The notes beneath the pieces were generated by a model. That model saw only the letters and a program-made list of their open reading frames with translations, had not been told where the DNA came from and made no database searches. Below are positions 1 to 40,859 of a stretch of 64,000 nucleotides of DNA, one piece after another (the stretch's first letter is position 1; every line of letters begins with the position of its first letter). The DNA comes from Ascaris suum (taxonomy: Eukaryota > Nematoda > Chromadorea > Rhabditida > Ascarididae). Made by a program: the position numbers and the translations under genes. The stretch lies in contig CM024169.1 of assembly GCA_013433145.1 (NCBI GenBank), forward strand, positions 1,922,001 through 1,986,000, given 5' to 3'.

Positions 1-106
<106 letters not shown>

Positions 107-476
107 AGAAAACAATTTCAAATTATTCGACTAAATAAACTCCTCATTTCATTTGGAGGTATTGACTGAGTGTGAACCCGAAAGATTACAGCATTTTTCT
201 TTTTTTTTTTTTCAATAAGTACGTTCACTAAAGTCAATAATAACCCATATCAAAGGCGTTTTATTTATGAGTCAAATGGAGTAGATCACCATTTGTATGT
301 CAGTAATTTGCTATCGTGTTGAAGGATTTTTCCTCGACGGGATGTCTGTCATGAATGTCATTCGAGAATACGTTCTCATTATGGAGTTTATTGCATCCCG
401 TTATTGCAGAAATGCTTTTTCATTGGCTGTTTAAGCACGGCGTATCGGAGTGATGTGACGTTTTTTTGCATCCGCA

Positions 477-3510
<3,034 letters not shown>

Positions 3511-4979
3511 AAATGCCTATTGTATATATGATAGTAGATATTGAGGTGATATTTTCGATGAATTTTTTTTTTACGATGTGAGAAATTTTCTGCTGACATA
3601 AGTAAAAAGAAAATCAAAAAAAATTATGCGAGTGAGATATTCTCATTTCATTTTCCCATACAATTAAGAATCTATACAGCCATATATTCTAAGCTATAAT
3701 TGATTGTTGTTAATCTTGCACAACAAAATTTCCATTTAATTAATGAACGAGAAAAAAAATTCTTGTAAGAGAAAAGACTAAAAAAAGAACTGCTGGATAG
3801 TCAAATGGTAGAAAAAAAAAACAAACAAACAAACTTTTCGTGGGTAATTTATAAGAGCGATTAGAGTAAATGTACAAAGTAACAACTCGTATATTTTCTA
3901 TTTTTTTTTCCCACAACTTATGAGTTCTATTTGTTCGTAACTTATGAAATATATTCAATAGCCGATGGAAATACATTAACACATAAAATGCCAATTGCCG
4001 TTGCATGATTTTCCAATTTTTTAAAGCTTCTTTTCGTAGATTTTTCAAAAATTTCCTAAAGAAACATCATATGTCATCATGTTGATTTCTTTATATAAAT
4101 ATGTCCATTTGATTGAAATTTCATTTGATGAAACGGAAAGTTGTTGCACTAAAATTTATTCAACATAATCTACTACGAAGGAGAGAGAATTGATCAACTT
4201 TCATTTATAGTTTCACTACAATCCATTCCAATATCATTCTATAATTTCATAGAGAAATGCATAGTTAAAAGTTTATCATAGCTTTTTTTTTGGCATATTT
4301 GCGTAAAATAGTTCACTTAATGCTATGAATGCAAAGTCGCATATTACATATTGTAGTTTTTACGCTTTTCCATTGGCCGCCTTTAGTTGTCAGTTGCTAT
4401 GATATTAACTCGTTCTGATCACACATAAAATTTTGGGGGATTTACCTGAATCAAGTTAAGGGGGGGGGGAGAGGTGGAACCAAGAAATTTCTTTCACATC
4501 ATTTTTTTAAATCCCAAAAGGTTGGATTCTTTCCATCTTAGCCTTAATTTTTTTTTTCATTCCAACCTGAATTCTTCTAATTTCACTGAGACAATAGTGC
4601 AAGCAAGATGCATTCAACTAAATAAATCATACCATTTATGCTCCTCTAAAGTCAATATGGATTCCTCACTTGACAGTCAGACAAAGCGCTGCCCATTGAT
4701 GAGCACCTGTATAACCATTCCATTCCAATGTAGAGCCGTTTTTCTTAAATTCAATTAGTAGAGTGTGCGTATAGACAAATATGATTCTCGCGGGATGAGA
4801 ATAACATTTCGTTTCTTAAGAGATAGAAAAATAATTTCTATAGGGAATCTATATGAAAAGGTAATAGATATATTGTAGTTGGATTGTTTCATATTGTTAG
4901 AAATATTTGAAGGATTTGAAACTCGTATTATCTGTATCGCAAAGCGCTCCAAAATCCGTTTCAAATTCTTGTTTCGCAG
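3511..4979. other. AT-rich stretch between plus-strand exons
   Basis: This holds homopolymer A and T runs and a G9 run at 4461-4469. No ORF or splice pair was convincing. It is either 3' intergenic sequence of the membrane-protein gene or an intron leading to the next plus exons. Confidence 0.4.
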
Positions 4980-5108
4980 ACACGTTGCCCTACTTTCACA
5001 CAATTTCCGACCACATTCATATCGGGCGCAATCAAGACGGACGATGCCTTTTGTTCGTCAAAAGTTTCAAGGAATCTATCCTCTATCTCCAACAGATCAT
5101 CGGATATA
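4980..5108 (+). CDS. Candidate internal exon, frame uncertain
   Basis: A good acceptor (ttgtttcgcag) precedes a stretch in which all three plus frames stay open for over 100 bases. The frame starting ACA CGT reads TRCPTFTQFPTTF and then a Ser/Asp/Asn-rich run, and can leave at a phase-0 gtaccg donor after 5108. That joins in phase to the next exon at 5227. A competing frame (LPYFHTISDHIH...) runs to about 5218. The minus strand is not open. Whether it belongs to the gene at 477-3510 or to a separate gene is undecided. Confidence 0.3.
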
Positions 5109-5226
5109 AGAGTACCGGATCCCATAGAAATATATCATCGGATATGAGGAATCACTCGAAGAACTCTATTCAAGATAAAGCACCGGATAAAGTCCTGTTT
5201 GGTAAAAATATTTTATGATTATGCAG

Positions 5227-5352
5227 ATTCAAGATAAAAGTACTAGTTCGAAGTTACTCGTACAAATTGAGGATATCGGATATACTAAACAAAACGCTAT
5301 GCGGAACGTATTCCCATCATTAGCAGCTCAAGAGATATTAGAGATTCTTTTG
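5227..5352 (+). CDS. Internal exon of an unrecognised plus-strand gene
   Basis: Bounded by ttatgattatgcag and gtaagc, it gives exactly 42 codons in phase 0/0, beginning IQDKSTSSKLLVQIEDIGY and ending AAQEILEILL. The composition is protein-like and the other frames are broken. Reading past the donor meets a stop 20 codons on, so splicing is expected. The partner exon downstream was not found. It lies about 630 bases from the end of the converging minus-strand gene. Confidence 0.45.
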
Positions 5353-5985
5353 GTAAGCAAGGAGGGTATAAACTATTATGAAGAAGTTCACGTTGCTCCT
5401 ATAAAAACTTGATACTAGAAAGCCTCACGTTTAGCCCAAATCTAAGCCAACATTTCTTCGACTATCCTCATCGGCTGAGAAATTAAGTAAAGGCAGTCGT
5501 CTACACGCGCATACACATATGCCTACAAATAGCCATATGCCCACATATGATCTCTTATCATCGCTATAATCCAAGTCAAATAAAAGATCTATTGGTCTAA
5601 GGTAGTGCATTATTTCTTGTTTTCTTCATAGCTCTAAGTCATCATGGGTGTATAGTGCTTGATATATAAACACAACGAGGTTTTGTCTGAATATATAGTA
5701 GCATTGCGCCGCTTTACGATGGTATCATTGTGTATTCGTTGAACAAGTGATATCGATATATCGACTATCCATCTTTTATTTGCTAATAACTCATTGTTGA
5801 TTTATTTGCGAATTATAGCATATAACATTGTGAATACGTTTAATTAGTCATATAATTAGTTTACATATTTACATACAATAGTATATATTGTTAAGTAAAA
5901 TGTCTTAAATGTAATTTGTACGATTTGAAAAATATATATTCAACAATTATTTTTTTTTCTAGAATATTTCCGTCAATTTTTGCGA

Positions 5986-31448
<25,463 letters not shown>

Positions 31449-32429
31449 CTGAATATACAATTCTTTGTATTGGTTACATTAATTTTGGTGTTACTTAAAA
31501 CGAACTGCAATCTTTCATTGTATGTAATGAAGAATGAAAATTTTCCTGCTACAGTTTCTTGATATGCTCGAAATCTACAGCGAATGTTTAGCTATGAGAG
31601 AAGCAAACAAATGACATAGCAATAAATTGTCCGATTCTTTGAGGATTTTTGAGCAACTATCAATGAGTCCTTGAGATAATTTTATTTTAAATGATTTTTT
31701 AATGAAATTTTCACAAACACTCTCAGATATTAGTTTTTCACATGCTTTATGCATATGCATAGCCGAACAACTAGCGCAATATTCAATAAAAGATATATGG
31801 ATGACATAATCTCAAGGGAATCACAGGCGATCCAACTACAGAATTTAGTTCCATCGAATTTTTTTGTTGCACTAATATCGATAAATGCACATTTATAAAC
31901 ATAAATTTCATCAGGAACAAAGAATTTGATTGTAGTTTTGTAATTTTATAGACAATAATGCAGTTGCATATTTCATTTAAGGCGAACATTTCAGTTATAG
32001 GCAAACAAGATAACGTTTCAGAATCAAAATGATCATTCCGTGGAAGAAAAAAAATGGAGAACAAAAAAACGGAAAAAGTAACAAACAATTAGCGGTGGAA
32101 ATTCAAACGATAAAATCAACTATACAAAATACTGCACTATGTTTCGCTTTCTATGCTTAATAACGAACTAAAGCATCCGAAGAAGTCAAGAAAAAAAGGA
32201 TAATGGATTGCAAATTGTTGTTAAAAGTAACGAATAAGAAATTCTCCGATATTACCCGTCAAATGGCTTATTAGCGAATCTTAAGTGAAAAAATAACTTA
32301 AAAACGAATCCAGAAAAGTGACACAAATTTCACGCAGTATATGAAAGTTAATAAAACGGCGAAATTGAAATTGTAAAAATTCCCATCCTTTTAGGGTTAG
32401 ACACCCTATACTCAATTGTTTAAAAACTA

Positions 32430-32835
32430 GCGCTTGTTACACTTCTTCACGTATCACACTTTTCAACATCTTATGCGAAGTATTTTGCAAAAAACCGGAT
32501 CAAAATTCGTCCATCGGGGGTTGAGATATGACATAGCAAAAATCAGGGACGCGCACAACAATGCACGCGCCGCTGCGCCACGAACCCGCACCTTCTCTCA
32601 GACCACTCCACTCATCAAGTCACAGAAAGACAATAGGCCAAGTAATACACAACAACTCGCGCCTTCAGCGCTGGAAAGAGAGATGACGGAGATATGGATA
32701 ACAGACCCGCGCCTTCGGCGCTCGGAAAGACAGGTGACAAAGATATGGATAATAGGCTTGCGCCTTCGGCGCGATAACGTGAACGAAAGGGTAAAACAGC
32801 TTACGTTCTTCTCCATTAAATAGATTCCTCTAACC
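32430..32835. mobile_element. Tail part of a dispersed repeat element
   Basis: GC-richer than its surroundings. Its right end (gataacgtgaacgaaaggg, then taaaacagctta and cattaaatagatt) is closely matched by 36980-37030 (gataacgggaacgaaaggg, taaaatagctta, tattatatagact). This shared terminus identifies two copies of one family. No transposase was recognised. Confidence 0.5.
32659..32772 (+). repeat. 51-bp tandem with GCGCCTTCGGCGC hairpins
   Basis: Three copies of a perfect or near-perfect palindrome (GCGCCTTCAGCGC, GCGCCTTCGGCGC, GCGCCTTCGGCGC) start at 32659, 32709 and 32760, separated by related spacers (gatgacggagatatggataa / ggtgacaaagatatggataa). In RNA each forms a stem closed by a UUCG or UUCA loop. 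Confidence 0.85.
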
Positions 32836-32869
32836 TTTCTAAACGTTCATAAGAAAGTGAACATCATTC

Positions 32870-33189
32870 GAAGAGGGATCGACGCACAAGGGGGGCTGCC
32901 GCCCCCTTGAACTGCCTGCCTTCTTCCGCGTGCAGTTGGTGTTATGGGAAGAGATCAAAATCGTTTCTGTGACTCTCTCACCTTTGTTTCTATTTAGTCG
33001 CGCAATGCTATTTCCAAAAATTACGGAAAAGTTGGCCCCCACACGATATGGATCCTTCCAAAGGATTTGCCTGGCGCATCGAATGGCACAACATTTTATG
33101 GAAAAATTTTCATGTTCGGGATCTTTTTGGTCACTTGGCATATAGCTCACAACATGCGCCACATGACAGCACAGGATATGCAAAAATGT
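32870..33189. mobile_element. Second piece of the dispersed repeat, abutting the satellite
   Basis: It begins with a GC-rich hairpin (aaggggggctgccgccccctt). The final 75 bases (ggaaaaattttcatgttcgg through ccacatgacagcaca, 33098-33172) match 36708-36782 at roughly 85% by eye. The array of GATC units starts directly after it. Confidence 0.5.
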
Positions 33190-33830
33190 GAAGGTAGATC
33201 AAAGCAACAAAGTAGATAAAATCTGAAGGCAGACCAAAGTAGATCAAAGTCGGAAAGTAGATCAAGATTAGAGTAGATCAAAATTTGTGTGAACTCAGAT
33301 CAAAGCAGACCAAAGTGTGACGGTAGATCAAAGTAGATCAAAATGTGAAGTAGATCAAGGAGATCAAAAAAGGAAGTTAGATGAAAAGATGAAGATGGAT
33401 CAAATTATCAAGGCAGATCAAATTGTCATGCAGATCAAAATATAAAGGTAGATCGAATTATCAAGGCAGATCAAAATATGAAGATAGATCAAATTATCAA
33501 AGCAGATCAAAATATGAAGGCATACAAAAGCATCGCAGAAGATAAAAACATGAAGGTAGACCAAAGTAGATCAAAACGTGAAACTAGATCAAGCATCAGA
33601 GTAGATCAAAATGTGTGTGAATGTGTGAACATAGGTCAAATTAAATCAAAATGTCAGGGTACATCAACGCAGATCAAAATGCAGGTAGATGAAAATATGA
33701 AAATAGATGAAATTATCAAAGTAGATTAAAATATGAAGGTAGAACAAAGTGCCAGTATGGATCTAAATATTATGGTAGATCAAGGTAGATCAAAGCGGAA
33801 GGTAGGTGAAAGTAGATCAAAATGTGAAGG
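33190..33830 (+). repeat. Minisatellite, forward arm
   Basis: A degenerate tandem of roughly 17-22-base units of the form GAAGGTAGATCAAAATAT, nearly every unit carrying AGATCAAA. Unit length and sequence vary, so it is an old or rapidly rearranging array. Confidence 0.9.
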
Positions 33831-34960
33831 CTTCACTTTCCGAGTTACTCTGATATCTTGGTCTACCTTGATATTTTGATCTACTTTGATCCACATTGAT
33901 CCGTCTTCGTAGTTTGATCTACTCCGTAACTTTTACTTACCTTCGTATTTCGATCTGCTTTCAGATTTTGATTACCCTCATATTCTGATCTGCTTTGGTA
34001 CTTTCATCTACCTTCATAATTTGATCTGCTTTGATCTACCTTCATAATCTCATCTATCTTCACGTTTTGATCTGCTTGGTATAACTTCGTATTTTGATCT
34101 ACTTCGATATGTTGATCTACTTTCCTATTTTGATCTGCTCTCATATTTTGATCTACCTTGATCTACCTTCCCATTTCGGTCTACCTTCATATTCTGATCT
34201 GCTTTGATAATTTGATCTACCTTAATGTTTTGATCTACTTTGATGTTTTAATCTAGTTTAATCTATCTTCAAACCTTATTCCGACTTGATCTACCTTCAT
34301 ATTTTAATCTACTTTGGAGAATTTGATCTACCTTCGCATTATGATGTACTTTAGTCTACCTTCAAGTTCTGATCTACTACGCCTAGCTTCATATTTTGAT
34401 CTACTTTGACTTTTCATCACATCTTGATGTCCTTCAATACCTTGTTCCGCCTTCCTGTATTGATGTACGTTCATATTTTGATCTACTTTGATATACCTTC
34501 ATATTTTGATCTGTGTACCGATTTCGATCCACCCTGATACTTTGATCTACCTTCATATTTTCATCTGTTTCGATTTACGTTCACATTTTGATCCACATTG
34601 ATAGTTTGATCTATTCGATATTGTGATCTACTTTCATCTACCTTCACGTCTTGATCTACTTCGTCCACCTTAACATTTTGATCTACTTTGATACTTTGGT
34701 CTTCCCTCACATCTTGATCTACCTTGATCTACCTTCACATTTTCCGCTACCCTATAGTTTGATGCACCCTCATATTTTCATGCACGTTCACATTTCAATC
34801 TACCAGTAGGTTTTGATCTGCTTCGATCTACGTTCAGATTTTGATCTACTTTGATCGATATTATATTTTGGTCTGGTTTCATAGTTCGACCTACCTTCAT
34901 ATTTTGATCTACGCGCACATTTTGATCTACTTTGATGTACTTTCATATTTTGATCTACCC
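33831..34960 (-). repeat. Minisatellite, inverted arm
   Basis: The same unit in the opposite orientation (TTTGATCTACCTTCATATT on the plus strand), continuing for about 1.1 kb. The switch occurs at the small palindrome GTGAAG-g-CTTCAC (33824-33836). Together the arms form a large imperfect inverted repeat. Confidence 0.9.
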
Positions 34961-35049
34961 TTACTTTTTCTTCGAAGAACGCGGCAAAAATGCATAATCC
35001 GTCATCAGCTCATCGAGTTCTATCGTTTGATACGAAAATAATGGAAATC

Positions 35050-37035
35050 GGGGACAGAAAATGTTTTTGCAAATTTCCTCTGTGCTATTTCCCTTAGGAT
35101 TGAAAAATTGTGATTTTTCGGAATTTTTTTCTCGGTCCTTCTAAACCTAGGGGTGTGTTGTATATGTCGTTGGAGAGATCTCGTCAAGCACATCACAAAC
35201 CAGAGACCGTTTGCAGCAATGTCGAATGCCGACCGAGAAAGAAAACCCCGAATATCGCTAAAGTCGAAATTTCAGAAATTCTGGCCGGTGGAATCGGCTT
35301 TCAACGTTTCTTCCCAATTTAAATAATTTATATACCAATTTATAGGCCTTTTAAAGTTCTATTAGAGAAATGAAACCGCAACTCCCTAGGGAAAATGCGT
35401 TGTCGAGATAAAAATGTCGAGATAAAAATGCGGAATTATCTATTATAGGACATTTTTACAGAAAATTCATATAAATTAATTTTTTAAATGAACAAACTCG
35501 ATGTCAAACAATCCAAATGATACATATTATTAAAGAATAGTGTGTACAGCAGTGAAAATTGGATGATCCAGGAAGAAGAGGTAAATCGAAACTATGCTGG
35601 TCGCAGGTAGAACTGATGATATGAACCTATCAACTATGTACTTTTTATTTCAGTGCTAAATATCAAGGTCAGGGGGGAGCTAAGGCCCCTTGACCCCCTT
35701 TCGTCGGGGTGTAGTTGTTGCTACGAAAAACGGACTTTATGAAGGAAATAGTGGAAAAAGTTGCAATGGGAATGGACAGCGCACACCCTCTACTGAACCC
35801 CAATGGCACCCCATCACATTCCGACTCACTTACCACTCCGCTGTACAGCCGCATCCTACAACTTTCTTAGTGCCAGTGACACCGTCAAGCGAGGACAATT
35901 TTGCAGGTGCACCCATGACAGCAACTAAATCATCATTGCCGGTAATCACTGTTTTTAGTTTCTTTTCTCCCATATTCACCGCAACGTTCTACCCTGTTGG
36001 ATAGAGAAGTAAATGCTGATTTCAATAAAAAAGCGCCGTCCACATCCGTTCGGAATTGGAGCAGTTATGAGGGCATAATGTGATTTGTCTGTCTCTCTCA
36101 CCTTTGTGTACTATTTCGCCACCAAATGCAAATTTCAGGATTTGCGCCAGAAATAGCCAAGCATGTTATAGACTGTTGGAAGGGGAATTGCATGGGCCGT
36201 CGAAGGGGCAATGCGTGCACGCTCCGATTATGAGGAAAAAAGTTATGACCGAAAATATGAGGAGTCCAGAATATCTTGAAAATGCAGGGTCGGAGTGGAA
36301 CGAAATATTTTTTTCTGCATACTCTTGAGGAGATGTGGAAAAATCTAGTTGATGAGGAAAAGGTGGGATGAGGGAGAAAAAAATTGCAAAAAATGAAGTT
36401 GGCGGTTTGCCAAATTTTTCATCGGATCGGGAAACTTTTCGGCGAATCCAGTGCCGCATCGACGGTCATCCATAACGCAAAAAGTTCCATCTCGGCTCAC
36501 CCAGCGGGAGTGGGGATATGGCGAAAAAACCATTTTCAGGATCCCCAATGGATATCTCGCCAGGATCACTAAAGATTCGCAAGTTTTCTTCATCGGCGCC
36601 TATGCTCCCCCATTCCCAAGAAGTCTTTAAAAAACTGCACAAAAAATTCAAAATTCACATAGACAAAAACGTTTTTGTATTGATTTCCATGCATTTCCAA
36701 CACTTTTCGGAAAAATTTTCATATTCAGGATTTTTTTGGTCACCTGGCACATAGACGACAACATGCGCCACATGATTGCACATGTAATGCAAAAAACATG
36801 AACAATTGGGACAAACACACAAAAAGATATCGGCAAAAATGCTCAACTATGGAGAATCCATATCATCCAGAATATCTCAATCCAGAAGCGCAGTACGTCC
36901 ATCAAAACAGTGGGTCCCATAATCATGGAATTTCCAACATTTTAAAGAAGAAAAGACCCGAATCAAGCGAAGCGTTCTTGAGATAACGGGAACGAAAGGG
37001 TAAAATAGCTTAAGACCTTCTGTATTATATAGACT
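35050..37035. mobile_element. Dispersed repeat element copy, right of the satellite
   Basis: GC-richer sequence with a hairpin-like block at 35670-35715 (aaggccccttgaccccctt). It has the ggaaaaattttcatattcagg block at 36708-36790 and the shared terminus at 36980-37030. The 35050-35330 part (ctcggtccttctaaacctag...) may be a separate family. No terminal inverted repeats or transposase could be established, so class is unknown; a Helitron-like or other non-autonomous element is possible. Confidence 0.45.
35830..35973 (-). CDS. 47-codon ORF in the repeat element, ending at a strong splice donor
   Basis: The ORF begins MGEKKLKTVITGNDDLVAV, continues GAPAKLSSLDGVTGTKK and ends VVGCGCTAEW followed by TAA. 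The final codons overlap a near-perfect donor (GAGTG|gtaagt at 35834/35833), so it may be a first exon instead. Its composition is markedly protein-like compared with neighbouring sequence. It may be a captured exon carried by the mobile repeat, or an element ORF. Confidence 0.3.
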   Translation of the reverse strand: MGEKKLKTVITGNDDLVAVMGAPAKLSSLDGVTGTKKVVGCGCTAEW

Positions 37036-37257
37036 TTGCGGAAATATTCTCAATTTGGGATGACGGAAAAAAAAATGACATCTATTTGCTAGTAGTATTT
37101 GGCTAAGGTAACTGTATCTAATTCCATGAAAACTATTACAAAATGAAAGTGAGAGGAACTTTTATAGATGCATTTCCCAATATAAATTTCATATGAAATG
37201 TGTTCTAGACGTTTACAGAAAGTATGAAACATTCGGAAAACATCCAAATTGATGATT

Positions 37258-37259
<2 letters not shown>

Positions 37260-37335
<76 letters not shown>
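37260..37335. repeat. (AT)n microsatellite
   Basis: Thirty-eight TA units, followed 38 bases later by a G16 run (37374-37389) and a G/A-rich stretch. Confidence 0.98.
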
Positions 37336-37338
<3 letters not shown>

Positions 37339-37373
37339 CAGATTTATGTTTGTCAGTTGACTGAGCTTGAAAC

Positions 37374-37404
37374 GGGGGGGGGGGGGGGGAGGAGAGGCGA
37401 GGGG
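37374..37404 (+). repeat. G16 run and G-rich tract
   Basis: A G16 homopolymer followed by aggagaggcgaggggaag: a G-quadruplex-capable tract. Confidence 0.9.
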
Positions 37405-39900
37405 AAGCACTATACATAGAATGTATAGTTAGTGCAGCACATTTTTTTTGATATTCATAATGGGCTTCGAAAAATGCAAATAGATACATGAGTAGGATAC
37501 GAAAGCTGACATTTAAGGGCGACCTATGTCCCAAATCTGTAATAAAGCCCATAATAAGTGACGATATTTACTCTGTATGTGTAAATATGACTTTGTTTTC
37601 TTTCCTGCTTCATTGCGCTATCTCATCGTTCGTCATTAGTTATTATTCATAAACGAGTTCTTCTGTCGGGATCATGGCGACACGAATTTAAAGACTGGGA
37701 TCATTGCGCATAGATACGACAACGGATTTCGTCGACAAAAATTCAGAATAGATTTTTTGATTTAAAAATGAATTTTGAAGCGTTCATTTCGCATTTTCCT
37801 AAAATTTATATAGCATTAGTGAATAGCCTTTTCAATCCTCTATGCAATATGGCTCCACTGATGTGTTGTTTGCTCTACCAAGTATTTGACCGGAAGGAAG
37901 CGGAAATGCGCTTTTGGGTATGTCAAAGCAGGTGACTTCTAATAAACGGTTCATTAGTTTTTAGAACATCATTAGTTTTTTTAGAACTTTTTTTTAAAGA
38001 ACAATATTTATACAAATCAAAGTGTCGGCATAGTGAGATTCTAAAGACAACCGCTATTCAACGTGAAGGGAAAATTCCAAGCAAATAAACGGAATATTTT
38101 TTCAGTCTAATATCTTTGTTCAAAGATAAATTATTACTCGAATCATTAATCGCATCACTATATAGAATTCGAACGGACAATTTTGCAGCCAGCCGACTTA
38201 TTTCCAATTTTGCAAGGAATGAGTATTTAGTAAGGCAATTTTGATACCACTAGAAAAGAATCACAGCTACTTTCTAATTACTGTAAATGATATTCATTCA
38301 ACGACAACCAATAGAAGCTTGAGATTTTATAAGTAATAGAATGTGCCAACAAACCATGTTCGAGACGTGTCCCATTTCATACATCGATACGCTTCGATCA
38401 GGCTCCAAAACGGGTTGCTTCAAAACGTCACTTATATATTTCTTTATATAATCGTATGTGCTCTGAAAAAAAGAAAATTCTCTCAACAATTTAGAGAAAT
38501 TTATCGGTTCGATTTTTATTTAAAAAAAAACACGGAACTGAATGGAATGAAAAAAGTGTCTAATGAAGTCGAACAATATCGCCTGTTTATCTAATATAGC
38601 TGTGTCCGACATAATATACAATTTGTGCAATTGAATGCCCGAATGCAACAATCATTCTATAGGAGAATGCAACAGAAAACTTCAATAATGCCCTAGTAAT
38701 GCACCATTTGCATGAAACTCAATCGTACAATTTTAGTAACGAGTTAACAAACATAACTAAGGACGCGATATTAGAGCGTCTGGAAGCGTAATAAGGCTGC
38801 AGATGATTATACGCTTATATTCAGTTATATAACTTTAGCTCCGCTGGTCAATAGGATGGAAGTGGCAGATGAACGTCGGATACACATGTTTACCGAGTAC
38901 ACATGGATGCACAAATTCAAAACAGATATGTGAATATACAACTATAAACATATGCTTATTTCCAGTTATCACGATAAAGAAGACATAGCATTTTGTTTTA
39001 TTGCAATTGAATCGCTTCAAATGTGTATTTTATAATTCATGAATAAATAAACTATTCGATTAATTTATGCAAAACAAAAAAAAAAACGATATCAAAAAAG
39101 CTAAAAATTTAAATAAATATAAAAAAAATTTCATGTTAGAATAAATTTTATAAGATGAACATATCAAAAATTATCAACTGGTTAACGCATTGACATGTAG
39201 AGTTTCATTAAGACGATTCCAACAAGTTACGCTCTTTTAATGAAAAAAAAAAACGCTTCAATTCAGTAAAAACGAAATACACATTGATGACTACAATATA
39301 ATTTAGATGAATCTATCTTAACCAACTTTTCTCTCATGTATTTTGCTTCCGTTATCAACTAATTCCTCATATCATTTAGTGACTTTTTTCTTCACATTTG
39401 TCTAGCATTCTAACTACAATTACTCTTAACTTATACATAATGTAATATTGTATAAATAGAATTACTGTTTGATTTGTTGATGATAAAATTACGAAAAATG
39501 ACAACAATAATACTATGAAAGATGACTTTAATTATTGCTTTACATTTGTTTTTGCTATTGAATATTTTCGTTAACGCTGAATTATTCCATATATAAAATA
39601 TTTTTTCAAAGAGAAGCAATATGCAAATAATATAAGATAAATTTATCATACGAACTATGAGAAGCATAATTTAAAGAATAGAGTGCCTCGCGGATTAAAG
39701 CAAATTGAACATATTGTTTGTATGACGGCTCTCTTTTTAAAGACCACACTCTTCGACTTCATATTTAATGGACAACAATCCGATCAGTGAATACCGTCAT
39801 CAACAATAACTTCTTGCGAAGTGAATTTTATCAAGCCTTAGAGCATCAGAGTCGAATTTTGCAAAGTTAGATTATCAAAATTCATCGTTTAGTATTGCTT
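37405..39900. other. AT-rich stretch without recognised genes
   Basis: Only poly-A/T runs and short chance ORFs were seen. No splice pair bracketing a convincing frame was found on either strand. Confidence 0.4.
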
Positions 39901-39903
39901 AGT

Positions 39904-40058
39904 GCGCGGTCGGTTTTAAGAGGCCTCCGAGGAAACTCGTTGTTTTCGTCCTACCGAGTCATTCCGAGCAGTGGTTTCATCACGACGAAGATGGTGAAGC
40001 AAATCGGAACTATCCTCTTAAGCGGAACAACGATGAATCGACTCCTCAGTATCCGATG
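39904..40058 (+). CDS. Candidate coding exon, frame ambiguous
   Basis: After tattgcttag, one plus frame reads CAVGFKRPPRKLVVFVLPS, then HSEQWFHHDEDGEANRNYPL, up to a possible donor ATGG|gtagga. A second plus frame (SARSVLRGLRGNSLFSSYRV...) stays open to TGA at 40128. The stretch is visibly less AT-rich than its neighbours. One of the two frames may be real. No family recognised. Confidence 0.25.
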
Positions 40059-40807
40059 GGTAGGAGATGAGCCTAATGCGTCACCTTCACGCTACCTTAC
40101 AACTTCAGCTAAACGGAAATGGTGGTGATATGAAGAGACGTTTATTCGTAATGAATGCTTAATCGATTAAAATAAATAAGAAATAAAGATAATCAAAACT
40201 TTTCCGACCATACGAATGATTTCAATCGCAGAAATTCATTGAAACATATATTGCGATATTGAGCAAAGAAGTTTGTAAAATATATACTAGTTCATTCATC
40301 GACATTAATAAACGCGAGCGAATTTCACAACGCTGACCGGAAATATCAAATTGTAATTAGAGGGAGTGGAAATTGAGGCAATTTAATTACGACTTGTGAA
40401 GTTAACCGAATGCACAAATAAGATATGTGGATTCGTCAATATGCAAAGAAGTTTATAAAGCGAGAGAGCGCACATAGTGATCGACGAACAGTGAAAATAT
40501 GAGGTGAATGAAGCAGAGAGCATAATAGTCGACGTTGCCATGTACTTCACCGGATGAAGTCGGCTTATTCATTACGCTTATAATACCTATGCAGTCAACA
40601 AACATATCGCTGAAATCTTATAAAGCCGACTTACATATGAACAAATTAGTCTCCCAATAAATGTCTACGCAGAGCGAATAATCGCGCACTACGCTCTTAC
40701 GAAAAATTCAATTCTATCACAAGCTTCGAATTTTAATAATTCCAGCAGCATTACATGATTGCTTGTTGATAAGTAATCTATAGCACTCATGGATACAATA
40801 TGTTAAA

Positions 40808-40855
40808 GAGGAGGAGGGAGGGGGGGGGGAGGGAGGGGAGGGAGTGGAAAGAGAC
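40808..40855 (+). other. G-quadruplex-forming tract
   Basis: GGAGGAGGGAGGGGGGGGGA followed by GGGAGGGGAGGGAGTGG supplies at least five runs of three or more G with one-base loops, a textbook G4 motif on the plus strand. Confidence 0.85.
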
Positions 40856-40859
40856 AATA

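Noticed and set aside
5202..5226. A 25-base intron between VLFG and IQDK on the plus strand
   Set aside because: The phases do not match (1 versus 0), and the length is below what animal introns normally allow.
32434..32823. 129-codon plus ORF as a protein gene
   Set aside because: It runs through the hairpin tandem, its repeats explain its openness, and it lies inside the dispersed element.
33190..34960. CRISPR-like array
   Set aside because: The units are contiguous, variable and reverse orientation midway. There are no unique spacers of fixed length and no cas genes, and the context is eukaryotic.
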